From Acanthamoeba sp. SK_2022b (taxonomy: Eukaryota; Discosea; Longamoebia; Acanthamoebidae): a stretch of 10,596 nucleotides of DNA. The notes under the pieces are model-generated. The model was not told the origin of the DNA. It ran no database searches and worked only from the letters and a program-made list of their open reading frames with translations. Both the position numbers and the translations under genes were made by a program. Below are positions 1 through 6,890 of the stretch, one piece after another. Position 1 is the first letter of the stretch; the number at the start of each line of letters is the position of its first letter. The stretch spans positions 1 through 10,596 of the forward strand of contig JANDJZ010000742.1 in NCBI GenBank assembly GCA_027943245.1, in the 5' to 3' direction.

Positions 1-34
1 GCTACGCGGCTTCTCTCCTTGATCCTCTTCTCAC

Positions 35-449
35 CGGCCCACCTCTATCTCGAAGAAGCGGTTGAGCCCGTTGGGGTAAAATCTCAGATTGGCGTCCGCC
101 CCTTTACACGAGACGCGAGGCCACATCCATAAAACTGTCAGTTACCTCGAACGAGGTAATGGCAGCGTTGTTCACCTTGAGCGAGGTCGAAGACAGCGCG
201 TGCGGCCAGCATGGAGTCGCGGAAGCTAAGGTCGGAGCCGTTGACCCAGGTGTACACCAGGTCTATCGCCGTCTCCTCGTCAACACCTTCGTGGACATGC
301 TCTTGGGCCAAAGTTGCTTGTGTTTTACGTAGTGATAGCGGCGGTGGAGGTTCCTCATGGTGGAAAATGGTCGGGGGAAGCAGAAGCGGAAGGAGCAGCG
401 CCAGTAACAGCAGCGCGACCCAGCAGAACCAGCGCCATGATGCTAGCAT
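35..449 (-). CDS. Stealth/GNPTAB-like sugar-phosphate transferase, N-terminal part (runs off left edge)
   Basis: This is the start of a probable type II Golgi membrane enzyme that transfers a hexose-1-phosphate (GlcNAc-1-phosphate in the animal GNPTAB relatives). ATG at 449 is the first in-frame ATG; the open frame continues 12 codons upstream without another. Residues 1-5 are followed by a Leu-rich signal anchor (about 7-27), then a Pro-rich stem (34-37). The key evidence is IDLVYTWVNGSD at residues 62-73, which is Stealth conserved region 1. Exon 1 is 176-449 (91 codons plus 1 nt). A 74-bp intron (102-175, GT-AG) leads in phase to exon 2, read as GADANLRFYPNGLNRFFEIE, which ends at a GTGAGA donor (exon to 35) or at an earlier GTGGGC donor (exon to 43). 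A second donor at 145 would add 10 residues in the same phase. Conserved regions 2-4 are not in the window, so the exact substrate cannot be stated. Confidence 0.8.
102..175 (-). other. Stealth gene intron 1 with two same-phase donors
   Basis: On the minus strand the intron runs from a GTGAAC donor (175) to a TAAAG acceptor (102). A second donor, GAG|GTAAC at 145, would give a 44-bp intron and keep the frame, adding GEQRCHYLVR. The 74-bp version is nearer the 58-147 bp introns of the ROCO gene in this window, but the internal donor is a better consensus match. I cannot decide between them from sequence alone. Confidence 0.5.
142..159. repeat. 18-bp inverted repeat over the internal splice donor
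   Basis: TTACCTCG and CGAGGTAA are perfect 8-base complementary arms separated by AA. In minus-strand RNA this can fold as a 7-bp stem with a GUUC tetraloop. The 3' arm contains the candidate donor GAG|GTAA, so folding would hide it. Confidence 0.75.
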
Positions 450-650
450 GCTGTGGAGTTTATCCCTTTTCTTCCAGTTTGTCAAGCTTGGTCAGCGCCA
501 ACGAAATGGGGGAAACTACGTTAGTCTGAGATAGCTGAGATCTCCCTGTTTAGGGATATCTCTTGTCACTAAACAGGGTTGTTGCCCTGTGAATCAGCTC
601 GAAAACAGCCCAAGGCGAGAAGAACTCTTGGAGAGTTATAGGTTATATGC
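450..650. other. Spacer upstream of the Stealth gene
   Basis: This lies between the Stealth ATG (449) and the apparent end of the upstream minus-strand membrane gene (TAG at 651-653). It should hold the Stealth promoter and 5' leader. I see no convincing TATA box on the minus strand; the notable structure is the inverted repeat at 544-578. Confidence 0.45.
544..578. repeat. 10-bp perfect inverted repeat (CCCTGTTTAG / CTAAACAGGG)
   Basis: The arms at 544-553 and 569-578 are exactly complementary with a 15-nt spacer. A further CCCTGT copy follows at 585-590. It sits about 95 bp upstream of the Stealth ATG and just downstream of the upstream gene's apparent stop. It could be a dimeric factor site, a hairpin in a leader or 3' UTR, or the footprint of a small element. 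Confidence 0.7.
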
Positions 651-1244
651 CTATCGTGTCTCCTTGTTGAGGAACTGGAGAGCTAGGAACGCCACGGAGA
701 ACGCCCACGTCCACCCACACGTTCATGCCCAACACGTCGAACCCAAAGGCCAGGCAGACCGTCAGTTTTCAGCCAACATCAAAGAGAGAGAGAGAGGAGT
801 AGGATGCATATACCCACTACAAGCCCCACAAACTCAACGCCTCGAAGCCTTACTGAGATCAGGCGAGAAAGACGAAGAAGCAGAAGGGCGTGAGTGTGCG
901 TGTGGACGTCTTACCTTGATGAAGGACGCGTACATTACCCACGCGTAGTAGGCCAGAATGGAGTGATCCGAAAGAAGCCCAGGCAAAAGGTGAAGCCCAC
1001 CTAAATGACGCCCGTCAAGCTCGAGAGGGCCAGAATCAACGCCTGCATCAAGTGTCGACTGCTGCCCAAGCGAGAGGAATGGGCGAGGAGGGGCGTCAAC
1101 CTCGGCGGTCCAAGCGGCGAGTGTGATGACGAGACAGGAGAAGGCAAAGTAGTGCCAGTTGTCGCTGCGTAGTGTAAAGCGAGGGCGTACGGCTCAGACT
1201 CACATGAAGATAGCCACAACCTTCTGCAACTTCTTTATTTCATC
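651..1244 (-). pseudogene. Multi-exon membrane-protein fragment of unknown family, possibly broken
   Basis: The best-supported exons are 1204-1244 (after a TTATAG acceptor, ending at a GTGAGT donor) and 915-1164 (after a CGCAG acceptor, ending at AAG|GTAAGA). Spliced, they read DEIKKLQKVVAIFIDNWHYF and on into the hydrophobic stretch AFSCLVITLAAW, and the second exon closes with SILAYYAWVMYASFIK. The shared intron (1165-1203) is only 39 bp. Between the two hydrophobic stretches another frame (about 1005-1050) is also hydrophobic (MQALILALSSLTGVI), so a frameshift or sequence error is likely. Further downstream, 651-704 reads AFSVAFLALQFLNKETR then TAG and could be a C-terminal exon, but I could not join it in frame. 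Upstream exons are missing because the CpG-poor block starts at about 1245. No family was recognised; a multi-pass channel or transporter is only a guess. Confidence 0.35.
783..796. repeat. (AG)7 microsatellite
   Basis: Seven AG units on the plus strand; on the minus strand it is a CT tract between putative exons of the membrane-protein fragment, where it could act as a polypyrimidine tract. Confidence 0.9.
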
Positions 1245-1468
1245 CTATAAACCATGATGATTGAAAATCTGTCCTCAATCCAGTGTACATACACCAGCCC
1301 AGCGCAACCTGTGCAAATGGATGACAGGCATTGCCTCCTGGGACAGCAGGCTGGCGTTGACCCAAGCCTTTGATTTAGTGCTCAACACCAACACCTCCCT
1401 GTCTGGCTGGCACGCACCCCTGAAGAACTCAAGTGCTACTTTGGCAGGTTGGTTGTGGGGACCAAGTT

Positions 1469-1594
1469 CTAACAATTTAAACACAAAACATCAAAACCCA
1501 GTGCAGAATATGAAGCTTTTTTTTTTGAGGCCTTGTACATATTTCAGGGTGTGTCTATTCCTTTTGTGTATAAAGTGTACATAAAAACAAACAC
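1469..1594 (-). other. Putative intron in the decayed block
   Basis: GTGTTT donor at 1594 and TTGTTAG acceptor at 1469, 126 bp. It joins SFGDF on one side to ELGPHNQPAKVALEFF on the other in a single frame. It includes a T10 run on the plus strand (1517-1526). Confidence 0.45.
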
Positions 1595-2826
1595 CAAAAT
1601 CACCAAAGGACAGTACAATTGCTTGTTGGAGTTCCTGGGGCAGTTCAGTGGCCTTCGCCTTACCCTTGACCCAAGTGGAGAGTTGGGAAGACACAGGTGA
1701 GGTGCCCTGAATGGGGAAGCAGGTGAGCAAACAAACTTAAGAGAGCAAGGTAAAAAAAGAGCAAGTACACAGGTAAGACGTCTGCACTGAGATGAAGGGG
1801 TTGTAGAATCAGCCTGTGTTGCTGCCTCCTCGGCTTCTGCAGCAGCAGTGATTGGATTCACTGCTCTCCTTGGCCTTGGCGTGGATGAGTTGCTTCATAC
1901 GCTTCTCATAGGGATGGCCCTTGTAGCACTCAGCCATAGACTCACAAATCTCTGTTTGCGTGACTTTGAAGTGGCCACTTTCATTGGCAAGGATGTTCTG
2001 GCCAGTAGAGGACCTAAGTGTTTTCTTGTCCAGCAGGTGGCACTGGGCGGTATGAGCATCTTGGTAGGCCTCCATGTAGGCATGAAGCTGTTCCTACATC
2101 TGCTTGTCAGTGAGAATTCAAAAGCTACTGGAATTGCATGTCAAGTGTAATGAGAGTCTGGCCACTCTGTGGTTTCAACACTTTGTACAGATTTCAAGGT
2201 GATGGTGTAGAGGTCCTCAAGCTTCTGTCCCCTGTGCCATTGCCCTTCTGGCTCCAGTTTCTGGATGCTGCCAGTGTAGTTTCGCAATTTCTGATAGGCT
2301 GGCATTGTCAAGGCAGGCAGTTGAGGGCTACAAATACAGGTTTATGCAATCAGTGTTTGTAATACATGGAGGTTGAAATCACATATGCACTGAAGCAATG
2401 GAGGGGATGCATACTCTGGAGTTCAGAAATTTGTCCCAGAGGATCTGCTTGCGTCCACCCAGTATTCCTTCTTAACCAAGGCATCCTTGATGCTGAAGAA
2501 CTCCTCCCATTTGTCACAATGGATGGCAGCTTCATCATGAAGATGATTTCAGACCCAGGCAAGTAGCCTGACATCGCTGTCACTCAGTCCCTCCTTTGTA
2601 AAAAAGGTAAGATATCTCCTTGCAAAGTGGCTGCACCAAGAGCTTGTCCATGGGAAGGACTTGATCAGCACTTGCCATCCCCATGCTGTAACAGGATGAA
2701 GGGACCCAGCCTTGGTCATGTGCCCAATGTTGATCAGTTCCACATTCAACCAGACATGCTTTTGAGATCACTGTTACAACAGAGAAGATTTTCCTTCAGA
2801 ACGTGACTCAGCTCCTCATCTGTTGG

Positions 2827-2964
2827 CTGAGAGTAAAGTATTAGTAGCTGTAAAATGTACCAAAACAACTCACAAGTGACCATGTACACATACACAATGG
2901 AACATGTGGCTGTATCGCATACACATACACAATAACATGAAGAGGGCTCGATCACACAACTTAC
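2827..2964 (-). other. Putative intron with strong splice sites in the decayed block
   Basis: Minus-strand GTAAGT donor at 2964 and TTTACTCTCAG acceptor at 2827, 138 bp, with a branch-like CTACTAATAC just upstream. These signals are better than expected by chance and argue that the block was once a spliced gene. Confidence 0.55.
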
Positions 2965-3041
2965 CACTTTGACCATCCTTCACAGATCCTCAGCAGTTTC
3001 CTCTTGTAAGGGTTCCTCAACCTTGCTGGCACCTGAAGTCT

Positions 3042-4280
3042 GTGTTCAGACAAGATGGTTAGCACCATGTCAGTTTTATTTTGTATGGAATGTGGTGTAC
3101 CTGTAACTCATCCATTGACTGTGCGCTCCTCAATCCCTCACTAATTATGGTTTCAGGAGTTGAAACCAGTTGTGAGGCCTATAACTTGACTCCTGGAAGA
3201 AATACCAGTCAGTTCTCATTGTGTAGGTGTATGTGATGGAAAGGGCACCTCACGCCCACATCCTCTGCTTTACTCATGGTGATGATGGAAGCTGAAAACA
3301 AAGGACTACCACTCCAGTCCTCAGCTTGGATGGGCCCCTACCATTTCCTTGAGTCATGTCCCACTGATGGCCCTATCCCCTGGTTCCTGCTCAGCTGTTC
3401 AGCTGTGGGTTTACCCTTGCTTTTTTGTCTTAGTATCACAACACCAAACCGCCTCCCTGACATCTGAATGACAACAGAGATGCCTGCCCCAGCTGGTGTT
3501 GTAAGGCCATCTGTAAATTTAACTTAATTTGCACAACACAAAAAACGACCCTCCATTTTTTGGACCATTGAATTTTACTTCAATAATATGAGAAATTTTA
3601 CCTCATTAAAATCCATTTTATAGCACATAACAAACAATTACTCTACCTAAAATATCGTAAACTTAAAATTACAATTGTTTCTTGGTCTAAAGCTGGTTAA
3701 TTCACCAGACAGCACTGCATTCCTGGAAATGAGTGCACAAAAAAACGCCAGTCATTTTCGACCTCTCATTTGATAATAGAGGAGGTTATTAGACCTGCAC
3801 TACTAAAGTGACTTTTGGCTATGTGTGAGAGTTGGCCAGAAAATTCATAGCACAGGGCAACAGTTGGCACATGACAAATTCAATGGGGACCACGTACACA
3901 TATGTGATCCAATTATCTTAATCTTGCCCCAATTCCAATGAACACAGTGTTTGGAGAAAAGTACCATTGACTCTTTTGCTTGAACCCAAAATTCACTGTA
4001 ATTGGTGTTAAATGAATTGTACAGAAGAGAAAGCCTTTTTTATGTATGGTTTGCCTGAATATTTCGAAAGACAGTGTTTCCTGAGACACCCATCCTCTCA
4101 TTAAACGCTAAACCACATGCCACCACTGAACCATGGGGAACAGACCCTTCAGACCCATGGTCTCACCATCAACCATTGGTGGAGATGCACCAGTGCACTA
4201 GCAATCTCATCCAGTCAAACAGCAATCCAGAGGCCAGGAGCAAAGTTGAAGTTCCTTACTCTAGGAGCTGTCCTACTCTG
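3042..4280. other. AT-rich stretch with no supportable gene
   Basis: No frame on either strand shows a recognisable domain or sustained coding codon use. The longest open frames (for example 3276-3467 plus, 4074-4337 plus) lack family motifs. The part 3520-4060 is the most AT-rich of the window outside introns. It could be intergenic, a long intron of the decayed block, or decayed past recognition. Confidence 0.5.
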
Positions 4281-4788
4281 TCAAAGCAATCTGGTCATGG
4301 AACTATCTTGAGGAGTGGGAACATCAGGATGAGGTGAGAGTCCATCAAAAATGGCAGTATCACAGACAGGGGTGGTGTGAGCCAAGGATGCCTGATGGTC
4401 TTCAAACAGATCAGCCCATTCAGCAATCTCTGGAGCAGTGAACAAGGGTTCATGACAGTTGTCATTAAGATCCTGAATAAGCTCTGGCAGTGGAGCAGGT
4501 TGGATTTTGAAAGGAGCGCCTGCACAAATCCAGAGAAAAAGTGTAAGATATCACTAGTTATGGAGCCACAATATGATGAAATGTTAGATATAGCTTGAGG
4601 TATGGATCTGAGGAGCTTGATGGGAGAGGACCATTCAGCATCACCAGGGAGGGTGTTCATCTCCTCCTTAAGTGCGTTCTAGGCGGAGGTGTTCACACTA
4701 GCAAGCCCTTCATCATCCATTTTCTTCATCCTGAAGAAAGGGTGAACCACAACGACAAAGAGGAGTTTGGTAGCTCTTTCTTTTAATT
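4281..4788 (-). pseudogene. Second decayed coding segment, unknown family, with one intact exon
   Basis: The exon from 4788 follows a TTGGACAG acceptor and reads ELKERATKLLFVVVVHPFFR, then MKKMDDEGLASVNTSA, TAG (4679-4681), NALKEEMNTLPGDAEWSSPI. The exon 4281-4519 follows TTTGTGCAG and is open for 78 codons. It starts GAPFKIQPAPLPELIQDLND and includes the acidic stretch FTAPEIAEWADLFEDHQASL before a TGA at 4281-4283. Direction and composition match the 1275-3039 block, so it may be an upstream part of the same gene. The LLFVVVVHPFFRM stretch vaguely recalls a hAT-type transposase C-terminal segment, but no WW or dimerisation motif was seen and I do not assign it. Confidence 0.35.
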
Positions 4789-4847
4789 CTGTCCAATTCA
4801 CATTGGAACTTATAACCTAAGCTAATTCGCTTTTTACCTTCTTTCAG

Positions 4848-5168
4848 AGGCCCTGGACTGTAATTACCATGTTATTGTGTGGCGCCTTGTCAGCATGCTG
4901 ACATGGGACAACTACTACTCTGTCAAGGATGCCAACAACAATCACCCTCGCAACTACATCAACGCCCATGGAGCCATGGCGGAGTTCTCAAATCCACAGA
5001 AGTGGTTGAGAATGAGCTGTAGTTCTGAATGCTTTTGAGAAGGCCTTCAACTACTACAAAACTGGGTGTCTTCCTCAGTTCAAGAACAAGCCAACTCAAC
5101 GCGCTAGATGTGCTGATCTTGCCACGTTCAAGTGCTACATCACTTGCAAAGTATTTCACTACTTTTGA
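4848..5168 (+). pseudogene. Plus-strand decayed coding fragment, unknown family
   Basis: A TTCTTTCAG acceptor (4839-4847) opens a frame reading ALDCNYHVIVWRLVSMLTWD, then a segment ending NYINAHGAMAEFSNPQK, stopping at 5036-5038. From 5028 another frame continues as LNAFEKAFNYYKTGCLPQFK and then a Cys-rich stretch (RARCADLATFKCYITCK) up to 5166-5168. One or two indels would reconcile the two. Third codon positions in the first part are mostly C, as in real genes of the window, which supports the plus strand. Its orientation is opposite to the adjacent decayed segments. Confidence 0.35.
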
Positions 5169-5211
5169 CTCTTAGCATCCTGGGGTCATTGAGTATGTTG
5201 CATCTTTATTT

Positions 5212-5344
5212 TTGCCTTTTTTTATATATTACACTTATTTTCTGATGTGCATTGGTTTTTATAGTACATTTGTGAGGAACTCCTCTGCGGCTGGCAATCT
5301 CATTGCCCTCATTGTGTCTTGGGTGCTTTCAGAGTCTCAGTGGC
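5212..5344 (+). other. AT-rich lead-in to the repeat tract
   Basis: After T-rich sequence (5200-5230), a frame opens at ATG 5212 and has a hydrophobic stretch (AAGNLIALIVSWVLSESQW) before running into the His/Thr-rich low-complexity tract and ending at about 5691. Without a recognisable domain I do not call it a gene; the long open frame is mostly a result of the stop-poor repeat. Confidence 0.3.
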
Positions 5345-5880
5345 CATTGTGTCACCACAAAGCCACCACATCACCACCACAACCACAACACCACAGCACA
5401 ACTAAAAAAACATCACCACATCACCACAACAGCACAACATCACCACCACATCACCACCAGCCCATCACCACAACCATCACCACCACAATATCTCAACACT
5501 ATGCCACCACCATCATCACAACACCAACACCCCCACAACACAACAACACAACCACAACAGGACCACAACATCACCACAACACCATCACCACATCACAACA
5601 CCAAAACATCACCACGGTACCACAGCACCACAACTCCACCACATCACCACCTCAACACCATAACATCACCACGATACCACAACAACACTAAATCGCACCA
5701 TCACCACAACACCACAGTAGCATAACAACAACACCACAACAGCACAGCAACAGCACAGCAACAGCACCACCACAATACCACCACAACACCACCACAACAC
5801 AACAACACCACCACAACCACCACCACAATATCACAACACCACAACACCACCACATCTCCACCACAACAATACCACTCCTT
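5345..5880. repeat. Long CAC/CAA/ATC low-complexity tract
   Basis: About 530 bp made mainly of C, A and some T with very few G on the plus strand, in irregular 3-base steps (CAC, CAA, ATC). The minus strand is correspondingly rich in GTG and GGT. Plus frames translate as His/Thr/Pro-rich, minus frames as Val/Cys-rich; none looks like a real protein. Confidence 0.85.
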
Positions 5881-6400
5881 CATTGATGTTCCAGACATGA
5901 CCTTGGATGCCTCAGCCTCTTGGTCACAAGTACAAGTTCTCCGAAGGCTGGCGCTCTGCCCAGTCCACACTCTGACTCAGACAATGGTCCAACCAGAGCA
6001 CCCTCATTCACAATCAATTCCAAGACTGCCACATTGTCTTCAAGCTTCAGCGCCCCTACAACCGCCTCAGCCCTAGCCGCTGCGCCAAGATCCACAAGGG
6101 CATTGCATGAAAGGCAGGCCGCAACCCAGGTCATGGCCAAGACCTTCCGCAAGTACAGCATCATCAAGGGTTTTGAACCCAACCCCCTGTTCCGCCTGGG
6201 GGGCTGGTGGGATCCAAATACCTTCTGGCGCCACTACGTGGTACGGCGCATCCCGACGACCTACACCTTTTCATCTCCTCGCTGGACTTTTACGTCCTCT
6301 GTCCGTGGTGTTTGGTGAACTTGATCGTGAACACGTTCACACGAGTGGGAAAATGTCACCTCTATTCAGACTTTTGCAGCAAGGTGCGCTTTTTCACACT
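5881..6400 (+). pseudogene. Frameshifted plus-strand coding remnant, unknown family
   Basis: C-ending codon bias switches frame along the segment, which marks indels in a former gene. One frame (from about 5919) reads LGHKYKFSEGWRSAQSTL, TGA, then a segment containing IVFKLQRPYNRLSPSRCAK to a TGA at about 6109. The next frame carries MAKTFRKYSIIKGF, then NPLFRLGGWWDPNTFWRHYV to about 6265. A third frame continues DLHLFISSLDFYVLCPWCL and GKCHLYSDFCSK to a stop at about 6416. No family is recognised. It converges on the ROCO stop codon at 6413, so either this remnant is not transcribed or the two 3' ends overlap. It may belong with the 4848-5168 fragment, separated by the repeat tract. Confidence 0.35.
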
Positions 6401-6412
6401 TTTTTTTAACTG

Positions 6413-6890
6413 CTAAGGTCCCGGCAGTGACCCGCCCATGGCCTGGTGGATGGAGCAGTAGAGGGAGAGGTCGCGAAGGTCCTGTGGGCGAAACGGTGGA
6501 GAGTGTGAGTTGAGGTGTCGTCTGTGGGTGGGGAAAGGGGCAAAACCTGGATCTGCTGGAAGAGGAGGATGGCGTCGGCCTTGTCGCTGGTCAGCTTCTC
6601 CACCTGCTCCTCCGTTAGCCGGATGAGCGCCCGCCCGTTGAACTTCTTGAGCGCGCCCTTGTACTGACCGAACTCGACCCGATCCAACCACACCCCGACC
6701 CTGGTGTGCGGTGCAGGTGAGAGCGCGGTACGAATCACACGGAAGAGAGGGGGAGGGCAGGTCGCACCTGTCGCTGGTCCAGTGGAGGGGGTCGTCCTTG
6801 GCGAGGGCGAGGGCGTGTGAGTGGGTGCCGGCCGGGAACGGTGGCGGGAACGGTGGCAGGTAGGGCGACGGCATGGGGAACGGGAACGGA
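6413..6890 (-). other. SAM-like C-terminal domain and preceding Pro/Phe/Tyr tract
   Basis: Residues 817-845 form a tract with 13 Pro and 9 aromatic residues in 29 positions. After W863 the sequence VGVWLDRVEFGQYKGALKKF, then NGRALIRLTEEQVEKL and ILLFQQI (to 918) fits the SAM fold: W..VxxWL, QY, xxFxxxxIxGxxLxxLTEEQL, LxxI. The domain is split by a 65-bp intron (6482-6546), and the last exon adds DLRDLSLYCSI and a short tail. It is visible only after removing the intron at 6701-6767, since reading through it gives an unrelated frame. Confidence 0.7.

Larger units (their letters stand above)
1275..3039 (-). pseudogene. Decayed multi-exon coding block, unknown family
   Basis: Successive minus-strand pieces look like exons of one gene but cannot be read without breaks. 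They are: 2965-3039 (TSGASKVEEPLQEETAEDL, then TGA, then a strong GTAAGT donor); 2826 downward after a CTCTCAG acceptor (PTDEELSHVLKENLLCC); about 2585-2770 (including MDKLLVQPLCKEISYLFYKG); about 2424-2580 (DVRLLAWV, TGA, NHLHDEAAIHCDKWEEFFSI); about 2141-2305 (MPAYQKLRNYTGSIQKLE); 1809-2075 (MEAYQDAHTAQCHLLDKK, later a Cys triplet); 1595-1706 and 1275-1468, joined in phase across a 126-bp GT-AG intron (1469-1594) and ending at a TGA. In-frame stops include 2980-2982, 2549-2551, 2423-2425, 2141-2143 (TGA) and 2094-2096 (TAG). I recognise no transposase, polymerase or viral signature. It may be a domesticated or dead mobile element, or a silenced host gene. Confidence 0.4.

Noticed and set aside
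589..948. 119-residue plus-strand frame
   Set aside because: It has no motif, crosses the (AG)7 repeat and lies antisense to better-supported minus-strand exon sequence.
1246..1251. TATAAA-like box on the plus strand
   Set aside because: It overlaps the TTATAG acceptor of a minus-strand exon, and no plus-strand gene starts downstream.
1517..1526. T10 run as the poly-A tail of a retroposed copy
   Set aside because: It lies inside a likely intron, is short, and no target duplication or processed gene body was seen beside it.
2945..3039. TGA reassigned as a sense codon, because several in-frame stops in the decayed block are TGA
   Set aside because: TAG stops also occur and frames shift between pieces; the intact ROCO gene has no internal TGA. 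Decay explains it better.
5303..5725. His/Thr-rich and Val/Cys-rich proteins over the repeat tract
   Set aside because: The repeat has few possible stop codons, so long open frames on both strands are expected by composition.
6327..6340. GTGAAC-AC-GTTCAC palindrome as a regulatory site
   Set aside because: It falls in coding-like sequence of the plus-strand remnant and is short enough to arise by chance.
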